64,000 nt of DNA from Peptococcaceae bacterium CEB3 (GCA_001029295.1 LDXJ01000064.1:1-64000), one strand, 5' to 3'. Numbered from the stretch's first letter, positions 33,383 through 42,906 are shown. Program-made: numbers and translations. Notes: generated from the letters alone by a model not told the origin.

Positions 33383-34798
33383 TTAGCCGTTTTGACGCAG
33401 GGGTAAATGAATCTCAAAAGCGGCGCCTCTTTGGGGTGCGCTATGGACTTGAATGTGGCCGTGGTGAAGCTCAACAAGCTGGTGGACAATGGCCAGTCCC
33501 AAACCCGTGCCTTGTTCTTTGGTTGTAAAAAAAGGGTTGAACAGTTCTTCCATGTGCTCAGGCGCGATACCCTTGCCGGAATCGACGATGCGGACGATGA
33601 TTTCCGCCTCATAACGTCTGGTGCTGAGATAGATCGTCCCCTGAGCCGTAATGGCCTGAACCGCGTTGAGCAAAAGATTGAGCAGGATTTGTTTGATTTG
33701 TTCCCGGTCCGCTTCTGCCACAATATTTTGGCCAAAATCCTTGATCAAATCAATGTGTTCCCGCAGGGCGCGATTGTCGATCAAGACCAGGGTTTCGTCG
33801 ATCGCGGCATTGAGGTCAACCGGCTGAAAACGGCTGGCGGCGGGGCGGGCGAAAGCCAGCAGTTCCTGAACCAAGCGGTCGAGGCGCCTGACTTCCTTTT
33901 CGATGACAGAAGTGTATTCGTGTTTTTCGTCGCCGGCGGGCAATTCTTCATCCAGCAACTGGGTGTAGCCTTTGACCGCCGTCAGGGGATTGCGGATCTC
34001 ATGGGCGACCCCCGAGGCCAATTCGCCCAAAGCCGCCAGGCGGCTGGCACGCAGAACCTGTTCTTCCAAGAGGCGCTTTTCCCGCAAGTCGATCATCACC
34101 AACAAGACCCCTATCAGCCGGTTTTGCATGTCGAAGAGGCGGGAGCCGGTCACGGCCATGGCGATGGAAGTCCCGTCCGGACGGGTGTAAAGGGACTCTT
34201 TGGCCTGGACGGTCTCTTCTTGCCGGAGAAGGGTTTGAATCAGGGTTTGCAAAGATTCGGAAAATCCCGCCTGCAAATAATTGAGGCTGAGGGCCGCGGT
34301 CTGCTCGATTCCGGTGAGAAAAGCGGCGGCGGGGTTGAAAAGAACGATCTTGCCGGTTTCGTCCACGGTGATAATTCCGTTCGGGCTGTTGACCAACAAG
34401 GCGTCCCTGTGGGTCTGCGCTTCGCGCAGGCGGGAAGCCATCCGGTTAATGGAAGCCGAGATCTCCCCCATGACGCCGTGCATGGGCCTGATTGTGGTCA
34501 CCAGGTTATGCCCCAAATCGTCGAGTCCGCGCTGAATGGTTTGAACGGAACCCGCCAGTTCGCTGACGAAGATACCGGCTCCGGTTAAGCTGACGACGGT
34601 GCCGATGATCAAGAGGTAGATAACATTTTCGCGCAAACGCTGAACTTGCATATCGTTTGGGCCGAGGGAAACGCCCGCCTGTAAAGCCGTGAGCTGGAGC
34701 GCCTTGTCGGCTGTCTGCATGCTGAAAAATCCGGTGACAAAGATCGGAATGACCACAAGCAGAAAAATGGCCAGAATGAGGCTGAAGCGGTATCTCAT
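33383..34798 (-). CDS. Membrane PAS-containing sensor histidine kinase (NtrB/AtoS-like)
   Basis: About 471 residues. A first membrane helix (SLILAIFLLVVIPIFVTGFFSM), a short extracytoplasmic loop and a second helix (VIYLLIIGTVVSLTGAGIFVS) precede a HAMP-like linker, a PAS domain (ALLVNSPNGIITVDETGKIVLFNPAA), the HisKA box GVAHEIRNPLTAVKGYTQLL with phospho-acceptor His, and HATPase motifs NLLLNAVQAI and GTGLGLAIVHQLVELH. The short external loop suggests sensing through the membrane or the PAS domain. ATG 34798 with GGGGAGG upstream is preferred. It heads the kinase-regulator-permease operon. A TnpB transposon begins 124 bases upstream and may have moved its promoter. Confidence 0.93.
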   Translation of the reverse strand: MRYRFSLILAIFLLVVIPIFVTGFFSMQTADKALQLTALQAGVSLGPNDMQVQRLRENVIYLLIIGTVVSLTGAGIFVSELAGSVQTIQRGLDDLGHNLVTTIRPMHGVMGEISASINRMASRLREAQTHRDALLVNSPNGIITVDETGKIVLFNPAAAFLTGIEQTAALSLNYLQAGFSESLQTLIQTLLRQEETVQAKESLYTRPDGTSIAMAVTGSRLFDMQNRLIGVLLVMIDLREKRLLEEQVLRASRLAALGELASGVAHEIRNPLTAVKGYTQLLDEELPAGDEKHEYTSVIEKEVRRLDRLVQELLAFARPAASRFQPVDLNAAIDETLVLIDNRALREHIDLIKDFGQNIVAEADREQIKQILLNLLLNAVQAITAQGTIYLSTRRYEAEIIVRIVDSGKGIAPEHMEELFNPFFTTKEQGTGLGLAIVHQLVELHHGHIQVHSAPQRGAAFEIHLPLRQNG

Positions 34799-35093
34799 GG
34801 CAATCCTCCCCACAACCGGGCTGACGAGACGGCAGAGAAAGTCGGGATTCTGTCAACAGAGGCATCTGCCGAACTGGGCCTTCGTCATCTGCCTGGGCGC
34901 TTATCAGCGGCTAGTCTTTATAGAACGTGCGCGGGAAAACCTCGGAATTCGATTCCGGGGATGAGAGCGCTTCCCCAAAGAATTTCAAACTATTGTCCTC
35001 CCTTTGTGGTAGAATATGGCCATGAACAGTCATCATAAGACACGACATGCAAAGGAAGAAGGCCAAGATCACTAGAGAGGGGGTGAAAAAGAA

Positions 35094-36395
35094 ATGTTTG
35101 CTGCTCAGAAAGTACGGATTAAAGGGCTTACGCAAGCAGAATATGAGATTCTGTGTCTGCTCCATCGGTATGCCAAAAACCTCTGCAATGTGGCGCTCTA
35201 TGCTCTGCGCCAGCACTTTTTTGCGACGGGAAAACTGCTGAGCTTCAATAAGCTCTACCATCAGTGTAAAACAAATGAGAACTACCACTTGCTCCAAGCC
35301 GGAGTCAGTCAGCAGAGCCTAAAGAGTGCGCATGGAAATATGAAATCGTTTCTGGCACTCAGCACAAAAGCGGCATTGGGACAATATCCAGCGGAGAAAG
35401 TGAAGATTCCCAAGTATCTACCCAAGGACGGCTATTCTCAACTTCTTTGTTCCACCAATGCGATCACTGTTCACGACGGCTATTTTCAGATACCCATGTC
35501 TAATCGGTTCATGCAGGAACATCCCGGCTTAACCATCAAAATTCGTGTACCGGATCGTATCGCGAATCGGCCCATCCGGGAAGCACGCCTAAACCCTCTC
35601 CACCAGGCTCGCTTCTTGGAAGCGGAGTTTGTGTACAAAACAGCGGATAAGGCCCAGCCTGTAGGGGAGCCGGAAACTTTAGCTCTGGATCTTGGGATAA
35701 ATACCCTGGCAGCCGGTATTAGTACCGCCGGAACCGCGTTTTTGATCGACGGGAAGCGGCTGAAATCAGTCAATCAATGGTACAACAAGGAACGCTCCAG
35801 GCTCCAATCAATGAAAGACCTGCAAGGGATCAAAGGCGAAACCAATAAACTGGCGTTGATAGCTTACAACCGGGAAAACTTCATGCGCGACTACCTGAGC
35901 AAAGCCGGTCACTTGATTTTGCAGCATTGCCTCGACAACAAAATCGGGCGGGTAGTTGTGGGTGTTAATCCCGGCTGGAAGCAAGCAATCAAGATCGGGC
36001 ATGTGAACAATCAAAACTTTGTGCAGATCCCCTTCTGGAAATTCCGGCGGTTTCTGGCGTACCTGTGTGAAAAGAACGGCATTGAATACGTAGAGATTAC
36101 GGAGAGCTATACTTCCAAGGCCAGCTTTCTGGACCGGGATCTATTGCCGGAATTCGACCCTGAGCATACAGAAAAGTACGTGTTCAGCGGTAAACGGGTA
36201 AAGCGGGGACTCTATCGCAGTGCAGATGGGCAAGCCGTAAACGCCGACTTAAACGGGGCGGCTAATATTCTGCGCAAAGCCTGTCCGGGAATTGACTTGT
36301 CACGGGTAAGCCACGCACTATGCCTAAATCCCATTATACTCTACCCTCTGGCAACAATCAAAAAGCGTACACTCAAAAGTAAAGCGGCGGCCTAA
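35094..36395 (+). CDS. tnpB: TnpB-family RNA-guided nuclease homologue with altered active-site motifs
   Basis: 433-residue OrfB/TnpB protein. The N-terminal helix-turn-helix and wedge-like regions are followed by the RuvC core: first Asp in LALDLGINTLA (about 200) and last Asp in VNADLNGAANIL (about 387). Where classical TnpB has the RuvC-II glutamate, this protein reads VVVGVNPGWKQ and then IEYVEITESYTSKASF. The zinc-ribbon cysteine pairs are also missing. This pattern belongs to a known branch of TnpB-like proteins; a Glu in VEITES may substitute. Cleavage competence is therefore uncertain. ATG 35094 has GAGAGGGGGTG upstream. Confidence 0.9.
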   Translation: MFAAQKVRIKGLTQAEYEILCLLHRYAKNLCNVALYALRQHFFATGKLLSFNKLYHQCKTNENYHLLQAGVSQQSLKSAHGNMKSFLALSTKAALGQYPAEKVKIPKYLPKDGYSQLLCSTNAITVHDGYFQIPMSNRFMQEHPGLTIKIRVPDRIANRPIREARLNPLHQARFLEAEFVYKTADKAQPVGEPETLALDLGINTLAAGISTAGTAFLIDGKRLKSVNQWYNKERSRLQSMKDLQGIKGETNKLALIAYNRENFMRDYLSKAGHLILQHCLDNKIGRVVVGVNPGWKQAIKIGHVNNQNFVQIPFWKFRRFLAYLCEKNGIEYVEITESYTSKASFLDRDLLPEFDPEHTEKYVFSGKRVKRGLYRSADGQAVNADLNGAANILRKACPGIDLSRVSHALCLNPIILYPLATIKKRTLKSKAAA

Positions 36396-36490
36396 CGGCG
36401 ACGGCGACCGCATAGAGGCCACTTGTACGGCCTGCCAAGCTCCTTCGGGGGACTTGGGGATTCTCGCGTTTCAACGCGGGGAGGAAGTCA
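36340..36490 (+). ncRNA. Candidate omega-RNA (guide scaffold) at the TnpB right end
   Basis: TnpB proteins use an RNA from the right end of the element, overlapping the end of tnpB. Here the last 62 bases are conserved in two other copies, with a hairpin TTCTCGCGTTTCAACGCG. The guide would be the sequence just outside the element. Limits are inferred. Confidence 0.4.
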
Positions 36491-36670
36491 AAGTGTACCA
36501 CGAAAGGGTGGTGCCTAGAAAGAGCGGGAGAAAATCAGAAGAATCCAAATCGGAAGAATCAAGAATCCCCCTGAGCGGGAAAGTGATCCGACCAAAGCGG
36601 GTCATCAAGAGAGTGGCAAGTCAGCCAATGGTTGTCCCGCCGGGCGGCCTCGCATACGTTCAGATATGCC

Positions 36671-36703
36671 AAAAAGGTATCCCCGCCCGGGCGGGGATAC
36701 CTT
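36671..36703 (-). terminator. Rho-independent terminator of the DHA2 exporter gene
   Basis: A perfect 15-bp palindrome centred at 36688 (AAGGTATCCCCGCCC and its complement) is followed on the minus strand by T5. It lies 32 bases past the stop of the MFS gene. Confidence 0.85.
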
Positions 36704-36734
36704 AAGGGGGTGCCCCCCTAGCTGGAATCACACT

Positions 36735-38462
36735 CTAGCGTACGGCCTCGGTGCGTTTACCGCGCATGTAGGAGGCGATCGCCGCAATGAAGGAGAGCAC
36801 TGCCGAGATGTAGAAAGCGACCCGCAAACTGGACATGACGGCCGGGGCGATCAATTGTGGAAAGAAAGTCTTACCCACGATAAGTTGTTGGCTGGCTGCC
36901 GGCAAGCTGTGCAGAACCTGGGGCTGCAGGAGCTGGGCCATGGGATTGTAACCCAGGAAGGCGGCAAACAAGGCGCCGGTAGGCGGGAGATTGGCCGTCT
37001 GCTGAGCCACGGCCGCAGGAACGCCGACGTGAACCAGGCCTTGGTACATGGTCAGCGGCAAATGCTGCATCATGCCGAAGATGATGATCGTAAAATAGAG
37101 GGTCATGCTGAGTGCCATCCCGGTGTTTTGCAGGGTTGCCCTCATTCCCGAAGACACGCCCCGGTGTTCGGCGGGAACCGTATTCATGATGGCTGTGGTG
37201 TTTGGCGCCGCGAACATGCCCATGCCCAGGCCGGAAATCAGCAGAATGATAACAAAAGGAAGGTAGGTAAAGTTAGCCGGAAGGAAGGTCAAAAGGACGA
37301 AAGCCAGGGTGGAAAGGAGCATGCCGACTGTGGCAAATCCCCTGGCCCCGTATCGATCCGACAAATATCCGCTCAGGGGTCCCATCAGAAAGAATCCCAC
37401 CATCAGGGGCAGCATATAGATGCCGGCCCAAAGGGGAGTTTGCTCAAAACTGTAGCCATGGAGGGGGAGCCAAATTCCCTGCAGCCAGATGATCAACATG
37501 AACTGCAATCCCCCGCGCGCGATGGAAGAGAGAAATAAACTGAGGTTGCCGGCGGCAAAAGCTCGGATGCGAAAGAGGTCCAGACGAAACATCGGAACTT
37601 TGGTGTGGAGCTCAATGTAAATGAAAGCGGCCAGGAGGATGACCCCAATGATTATACCCGCAATGACAAACGGATCGCCCCAGCCCATCTTGGCCTGTCC
37701 GTATGGCATAATTCCGTAAGTGAGTGCCAAGAGGAGCACGGTTAAGCCCACCGCAAAGGTGCCGTTGCCTAACCAGTCAATCTTTTCATGGGACGTTAGC
37801 TTGCCGGTTTCTTTCAACTTAAAATAGGCCCAAAAAGTGCCCGCCAGACCGACAGGTACGCTGACCAAAAAGACCAGGCGCCAGTGCACGTCTGCTAAGA
37901 GGCCGCCGACAATCAAGCCTAACAAAGAGCCCCCGATGCCGAAGATTTGGTTAAGTCCCATCGCCATGCCCCGCTGGGAAGGGGGAAAGGCATCGGTGAT
38001 GATAGCGGTGCTGTTGGAAAACAGAAATCCCGACCCCACGCCCTGGAGCAGCCGGAAAACGATGATCTCCGTGGCCCCGGCACTTCCGGTACCCGGCGTT
38101 AGGAACAAAAGGACGGAGGCCAGGGTGAAGATGGCAAAGCCCAGATTATAAAGGCGTACCCGACCAAAAATGTCCGAAATCCGGCCGAAAGACACCAAAA
38201 GGGTGGCGGTCACAACCGTATAGCCCATGAGCATCCAAAGCAGGTAAGTGGCTCCACTCGGGGCCATGGGGTTAATTTTTATCCCTCTGAAAATGGCCGG
38301 CAGGGAAATCAAGATGATGTTGGCGTTGAGGCTGGCCATCAAAATTCCTAAAGTCGTGTTCGACAAGGCAATCCATTTATAAGAATCTTTGGCTTGCGCT
38401 TGTGCCCGGCCCCCTTTGCCCCCTTTGCTTCCTAAATTCCCGGTTTGTGGATCCGCTCGCAT
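36735..38462 (-). CDS. MFS drug exporter, EmrB/QacA (DHA2) family
   Basis: About 575-residue, 14-helix proton-coupled exporter. It has the DHA2 patterns [14 protein letters not shown] in helix 1, [43 protein letters not shown] and [18 protein letters not shown] (motif C). An 80-residue loop near the C-terminus is unusually long. ATG 38462 has GAGGGG upstream and fits the family; the frame extends to 38573 without a ribosome site. It is monocistronic between a terminator and a promoter-like extended -10. Substrate unknown. Confidence 0.9.
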   Translation of the reverse strand: MRADPQTGNLGSKGGKGGRAQAQAKDSYKWIALSNTTLGILMASLNANIILISLPAIFRGIKINPMAPSGATYLLWMLMGYTVVTATLLVSFGRISDIFGRVRLYNLGFAIFTLASVLLFLTPGTGSAGATEIIVFRLLQGVGSGFLFSNSTAIITDAFPPSQRGMAMGLNQIFGIGGSLLGLIVGGLLADVHWRLVFLVSVPVGLAGTFWAYFKLKETGKLTSHEKIDWLGNGTFAVGLTVLLLALTYGIMPYGQAKMGWGDPFVIAGIIIGVILLAAFIYIELHTKVPMFRLDLFRIRAFAAGNLSLFLSSIARGGLQFMLIIWLQGIWLPLHGYSFEQTPLWAGIYMLPLMVGFFLMGPLSGYLSDRYGARGFATVGMLLSTLAFVLLTFLPANFTYLPFVIILLISGLGMGMFAAPNTTAIMNTVPAEHRGVSSGMRATLQNTGMALSMTLYFTIIIFGMMQHLPLTMYQGLVHVGVPAAVAQQTANLPPTGALFAAFLGYNPMAQLLQPQVLHSLPAASQQLIVGKTFFPQLIAPAVMSSLRVAFYISAVLSFIAAIASYMRGKRTEAVR

Positions 38463-38518
38463 ATGATTTCTACCCCTCGCTTCCGTAAACATGAAAAGTA
38501 TTTCGATTACAAATAAGT

Positions 38519-38524
38519 AGTATA
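38519..38524 (-). promoter_or_regulatory. Possible extended -10 promoter of the DHA2 exporter
   Basis: On the minus strand TGCTATACT gives an extended -10 hexamer TATACT about 57 bases before the start codon. No good -35 is seen. Confidence 0.4.
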
Positions 38525-38556
38525 GCACATATTTGCTGTGAAGTCCACCCCACGCG

Positions 38557-38613
38557 ATCACGCGATCACTCACTCAATCACCAAATCAATCACTCAATCA
38601 CTCGATTCTTCAG
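38557..38613 (+). repeat. Short tandem repeats (GCGATCAC / CAATCACT)
   Basis: Copies of GCGATCAC and then CAATCACT-like octamers follow each other in the gap upstream of the exporter. Confidence 0.65.
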
Positions 38614-38737
38614 GTCCCCCAAATCACCGGGTTATCATATTCCCTAAGAGACGTAATTATACAAAAGCAAAAGCAGGCATCCCCCTTGACGATTGCAAAG
38701 GGGATGCAGCGACACTACAGCCCATGAACAAACCCGC

Positions 38738-40335
38738 CTACAACCTGGGGGATTTTTGGCGGGCCAAACGTTTTTCGACGCTTGGATAGCGGGCGAGATC
38801 CGTATGGGGAAGAAATTTGCTGCTGCGAAATTTGTCCATGAAGGCAGGCTCCGCATTCAGCTCAAAGTAGGTGAGTTTGCCGCAGATAGCTTCGGCCTCC
38901 AAGCGCTTGGCGCGGGAGAGGAGTGCCTGCCGCGCTCCTTCGCCCGAACTGTTGCCCAGACGGATGATGGCAGCGCGGGGAAGGTCCGGATACAAGCCGA
39001 TGGCAATGGCGGACTCGACAGGAAGATACTGGCCGAAAGCCCCGGCCGCGTAAAAGTGGTGGATCTCCCGCCAGGAGCAGCCTACATTTTCGAGCAAAAG
39101 GTCGATGGCGGCGTTTACCGCCCCCTTAGTCGCCATAAGATTGTCCAGGTCTGCCTGACTGACCGTGATGTCCCGGCCGAGTGCGGGATCCGTTTCCGCC
39201 TTCGGTACGAGGAGGAATTGTTCCTGTCCGTTTAGCAGATGAGCCCTGCGGTCGACGAGGCCGTGCAGAAAGAGTTCGGCCAGGGTGTCGACCAAGCCGG
39301 AACCGCAAATTCCGCGGGCCGGAATACCACCGATAGTTGAGTAGGCGACCTTTTGACGGCCGGGCAGGATGGAGACGCGCTCGATGGCTCCGGGTTCGGC
39401 CCGCATACCGAAAGTGGTTACCCCTCCTTCCAAGGCGGGTCCAGCTGCCCCGGCGCAGGCGACCAACCAGTCGGCACAGCCCAGAACGATCTCGCCGTTC
39501 GTGCCGATATCGACAAACAGAGAAACTTCCGTTTGGCGGTGCAAACCGCTGACGAGAATTCCGGCCACCACATCCCCGCCCAGAAAGCTGCCCACGCTGG
39601 GCAGGCAGTAAACCGGGGCTAAGGGGTGCACCTCAAGCCCGATTTCCGCGGCGGTCAGGATTCCCGGGTTATTGACTACCGGGGTATAGGGTACTCTGAC
39701 GATAGAGGCGGGGTTCAGTCCAAGTAAGAGATGGACCATCGTCGTGTTGGCCCCGATGGCGACGGCACTGATGCGTCGTGTGTCTTCGGGGGAAGGAGAG
39801 AGTCGTCTGATTAAACGGTTGAGAGTTCCTAAGACCGCTTGCCTCAGGTTTTCCAGCCCCCCGGTTCGGCGGCATGGCGGGTCCGGCTGAGGATGTCTTC
39901 TCCCAGGGGAACCTGGCCATTGTAGTCGGCGGCGTGGCGCAAGATTTCTCCGCTTGTCAGATCGACGAGATAGACGACGACAGTGGTGGTGCCGATGTCG
40001 ATGGCGAGCCCCAGGTGTTTGTGCCGGGTGTCTCCCGTTTCGATATCCATTAGGCGCCAGCCGTTTTCCGTCTCCGCCAGGGTTAGGGTCAGCGGCCCCC
40101 GGGCTTTATTCGTAAAGCAGAGGCCGGGAAGCTCCGCCAGAAGGGAGAGTGGGAAGACCACTGGACCATAGACCGGGGCCAGCGCCTGTCGGATGCGGTC
40201 CGCAACGGCCCGGTTGTCCTGAGGTGTCGGCGCGGATAAAGGCAGGAATACTTTGCGGCTCAGAGGTTCCAAGTTCGCCAGGTGGGTCCGGCTTTGACCG
40301 GTTAGGATGACGGGCTCGTCTTCAGGGTTTGACAT
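38738..40335 (-). pseudogene. RACE/ASKHA-type corrinoid-activation protein, frameshifted
   Basis: Two open frames read as one protein interrupted by a single-base shift. The first part (40335 to 39844) begins MSNPEDEPVILTGQ and holds LGLAIDIGTTTVVVYLVDL, the phosphate-1 loop of the ASKHA ATPase; it stops at WKT. One base away the reading continues as LENLRQAVLGTLNRLIRRLSPSPEDTRR and joins MVHLLLGLNPAS to the end at 38738 (GTNGEIVLG, GICGSGLVD, FYAAGAFGQYL). The shift lies in a run of six C (plus strand, about 39857-39862); seven would restore the frame. The family reactivates corrinoid proteins in methyl transfer. The usual N-terminal ferredoxin domain is absent. Recent mutation, phase variation or sequencing error are all possible. 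Confidence 0.85.
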
Positions 40336-40711
40336 AGGCGTAGCCTTCATGCTGTTTGCGGACGATTTCGGTGACGCCGGCGGGCACAACCTGCACCAAA
40401 GGCAGAAGTTGAGCAGGATCCAGATGGTTTGCTCTTAAGGCGTTCGCGCAGGCGATGAACCGCACGTTCTGGCTGTGGAGCCCGCTCATCTCCTCGATCA
40501 ATTCCCTGTAAACGCCTTCTTGCCAATTGGGGGGGAATTTCTCCGCGGTTTCCGGAAGATCGGCGTAAAAGGCTACGGCGGGGCCGTTGGCTACCAGTTC
40601 CGCCTGAAGATGGTCTTGGCCTACATCATTGAGCAAATTGCGCAGATTGGTCAGAGCCACGGGCCAGCAGGCCATCTCATCGACGTGTACGACGACTCGG
40701 TAAGGAACCAT
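40322..40711 (-). CDS. DsrE/TusD-like small protein
   Basis: About 129 residues of the DsrE/DsrF-like fold: YRVVVHVDEMACWPVALTNLRNLLND, then AELVANGPAVAFY, LHSQNVRFIACANALRANHL and VVPAGVTEIVRKQHEGYAYVKP. The cysteine after FIA is at the position used for sulfur transfer in many relatives. ATG 40711 is chosen because AAGGAGG lies eight bases upstream. It overlaps the start of the RACE-like gene by 14 bases, so the two are cotranscribed. Function here is unknown; sulfur-relay chemistry is only an inference from the fold. Confidence 0.82.
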   Translation of the reverse strand: MVPYRVVVHVDEMACWPVALTNLRNLLNDVGQDHLQAELVANGPAVAFYADLPETAEKFPPNWQEGVYRELIEEMSGLHSQNVRFIACANALRANHLDPAQLLPLVQVVPAGVTEIVRKQHEGYAYVKP

Positions 40712-40906
40712 GGTCATGTCCTCCTTCAAGCTGTTCTCAGGTTTATTTTAACGCTTGGGAAGGAAGAGGACAACAAAAGCTCTATAGGGTTTCGTTATCC
40801 GGGCCATAAGGAAGAGGGCAACGGAGCTCCAGAGAACTTTGCCCACCGAATCCCCCCTAGCCGAAGCCACGAACCAGGCGGACGTTCCCAGCTCCAAAAC
40901 GCAGAG

Positions 40907-40934
40907 GCCGGGATGTCCGTTTGGAGATCCCGGC
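40907..40934 (-). terminator. Hairpin downstream of the cytochrome b-c gene
   Basis: GCCGGGAT and ATCCCGGC form perfect 8-bp arms about 30 bases past the stop; a second palindrome CTCACCGCGGTGAG lies at 40940-40953. T tracts are weak. Confidence 0.4.
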
Positions 40935-40963
40935 TTCCTGCTCACCGCGGTGAGACGGCAGAA

Positions 40964-42298
40964 TCAGTTATTCTTGGCTCCCGCCCGGATCCAGTTCTTG
41001 ATGGTCTGGATCTGAGTCTTGGGCAGCGGTGGTTGTCCGAAGGGCATTTGCGGTTGCACACTGCCCGTGATGTGCTGGTAAAGGAGGCTTGTCTCGGGAT
41101 TTCCAGGCGTAACGCGTTTCAATGTTCCGGGATAAGTGGCAATGTTGGCGTGACACTGGAGACAGCTGTTATGGAGAATCGGTTGAATGTCTTTACTGTA
41201 ACTAGGCTGGGCAATGACCCCCGTGCCAGCCAAGGCTTTGGGGACGGAGTTCATTCCTTGATAGGTGAGAAGACCCAATCCCAGCACCAGAACTCCCGCC
41301 AGGCCCAGAGCCAAAGGACGTCGTTTCGCCCGGCGGCTGGGATTGCGGTCGAGCCAGGGCAGGGAAAAGAGGACGACGATTCCGATAAGAGGCAGCCCGA
41401 CCATTGCCAGACCGTCAAGCTTGCCGGGAAAGTATTTGAGAAGTTGGTAAATGCCAAAGAAATACCAAGCCGGCTCCGGCGTGAAATGCGCTTTGTTCAA
41501 GGGGTCGGCAGCCGCGCCCAGGCCTTTGGGATAGAGAGAGGCGATCAGCCACAGGGCCGCGCCCACCAGAAGGACGAATGCGGCCATGCGCAGTGCTACA
41601 TCTGGCCAGAAGGGCCGGGAGATTTTGCGGACATCCTCTCCGCGTGCTTCGGCTTCCTGGAGTTCGTCGGTAGCAGCCATACCCTGTCTCAAAACGAAGA
41701 AGAAATGAGGCACGAAAGCCAGGAGCAAGAGGGCGGGCAAGACGAGCATGTGGACGGCGTAGAAGCGGGTCAAAGTGGCCCCCGTCACCTGGGTGCCGTC
41801 CCGCAAAAGGCGCACGAGAAAGTCTCCCACGACCGGGACGTAGCCGGCCATGGCCGTTCCCACCGTGGTCGCCCAATACCCTTTCTGGTCCCAGGGGAGA
41901 AGATACCCGGTGAAAGCCAAGCCCAGAGTGGCGATCAGTAAGATCCCGCCCATGACCCAGGTCAATTCCCGGGGGCGTTTGTAGGCCGCCGCGAAAAAAA
42001 CACGCAATAAATGCAGCCCGACGAGAACGACCATGAAGTTCGCTCCCCATGAATGCAGGGAACGGACGAAATGACCGGCGACTGAATTTTGCAATGTTTG
42101 AATGCTGGCATAAGCCCCGCTGGCTGACGGATGATAGACCGTGGCCAACAAGATCCCGGTCACCGCTTGGTTAATAAAAGCGAATAAGGTGGCAAAGCCC
42201 AAGTAGTCCAAAAAGTTACTGCGTTTGGGTACGGGGTGGGCAAAAAGAGACTGAAACAGGGACGATGTATGCAGACGTTCATCGAGCCAACCTTTCAT
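40964..42298 (-). CDS. Cytochrome b / subunit IV / cytochrome c fusion of a menaquinol:cytochrome c oxidoreductase
   Basis: 444 residues with three parts. Cytochrome b (1 to about 210) has SLHSWGANFMVVLVGLHLLRVFF and RFYAVHMLVLPALLLLAFVPHFFF with the bis-His haem ligands. A subunit IV region (about 235-330) includes HFTPEPAWYFFGIYQLLKYFPG (PEW-like Qo site, here PEPAW). A C-terminal c-type domain (about 360-444) has CLQCH as the only haem-c motif and QMPFG as the likely Met ligand. In many Firmicutes these are separate genes. The start overlaps the Rieske gene by 4 bases (ATGA). It transfers electrons from menaquinol, through Rieske, to a c-type acceptor at the membrane. Confidence 0.92.
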   Translation of the reverse strand: MKGWLDERLHTSSLFQSLFAHPVPKRSNFLDYLGFATLFAFINQAVTGILLATVYHPSASGAYASIQTLQNSVAGHFVRSLHSWGANFMVVLVGLHLLRVFFAAAYKRPRELTWVMGGILLIATLGLAFTGYLLPWDQKGYWATTVGTAMAGYVPVVGDFLVRLLRDGTQVTGATLTRFYAVHMLVLPALLLLAFVPHFFFVLRQGMAATDELQEAEARGEDVRKISRPFWPDVALRMAAFVLLVGAALWLIASLYPKGLGAAADPLNKAHFTPEPAWYFFGIYQLLKYFPGKLDGLAMVGLPLIGIVVLFSLPWLDRNPSRRAKRRPLALGLAGVLVLGLGLLTYQGMNSVPKALAGTGVIAQPSYSKDIQPILHNSCLQCHANIATYPGTLKRVTPGNPETSLLYQHITGSVQPQMPFGQPPLPKTQIQTIKNWIRAGAKNN

Positions 42299-42774
42299 GC
42301 CTGACGCCCCCCAACCATTACGGAATTCCCCTGAATTTTAATGACCCGGTGATAGAGAGGCCTCGGTGGCGGGCCGGAGAGGACATGACCACGGATATCA
42401 TATACTCCTCCGTGGCAGGGACACATAAACTTGTTGACAGACCCGACCCAGTTGACGGCACACTGCAGGTGGGTGCAGTGAAAATCCAAAGCCAGCCAGC
42501 CTTCTGCCCCTAAATTAATGACATAGACCCCTTGTTCAATCCCGTTTCCTTTATACGTTACTAAACGAGGTTCGTTCACATTGAAGTCCCCGGTCTGACC
42601 CACTTCTCGCAGCGGCTCGGCACCGGCAGGCGGGGGATTGAGAAAGTCGAAAGCGAGGCCGACATAGCCTAAAGCGACTACTCCGGCGACAGAGCCCACT
42701 CCCAAACCTAAAAAGCGCCTGCGTGTGACCGGAACAGCACGCTTATCGGTATCTTTGTCCGAACCTTTGTCCAC
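42295..42774 (-). CDS. Rieske iron-sulfur protein
   Basis: 159-residue high-potential 2Fe-2S subunit of the bc complex. A twin-arginine-type N-terminus (RRRFLGLGVGSVAGVVALGYVGLAF) anchors and exports it. The cluster ligands are in CTHLQC and CPCHGG (about 107-112 and 126-131), followed by the Pro loop GPPPRPL. GTG 42774 has GAGGAG upstream. It is the first gene of a two-gene operon with the cytochrome b-c fusion. It is divergent from the thioesterase gene, so the 130-base gap should hold its promoter. Confidence 0.95.
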   Translation of the reverse strand: MDKGSDKDTDKRAVPVTRRRFLGLGVGSVAGVVALGYVGLAFDFLNPPPAGAEPLREVGQTGDFNVNEPRLVTYKGNGIEQGVYVINLGAEGWLALDFHCTHLQCAVNWVGSVNKFMCPCHGGVYDIRGHVLSGPPPRPLYHRVIKIQGNSVMVGGRQA

Positions 42775-42906
42775 GGTCTGTCTCCTCCTCTTTATCTTTT
42801 TTACCCTTCGCGTTATAGTGTTCTGGAAGAGATCTTAGTCGGTCCCTGTTCAAATTTAATAAAGACAATATGAAGGAAATATGAAGATTGTTGGGAGGGC
42901 AGGATT

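Larger units (their letters stand above)
34922..36490 (+). mobile_element. IS605/IS1341-type TnpB transposon (no TnpA)
   Basis: The left end is placed after TTAT at 34918-34921, because the same TTAT plus AGAACGTGCGCG recurs at the 76-bp mini-element (59400). A subterminal hairpin CTCGGAAT-tcg-ATTCCG lies at about 34941. The right end, ending GAGGAAGTCA at 36490, matches two other copies in the window. TTAT would be the target tetranucleotide, as is usual for this superfamily. No serine or Y1 transposase is present, so mobility would need a TnpA in trans. Length 1569 bp. Confidence 0.8.
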
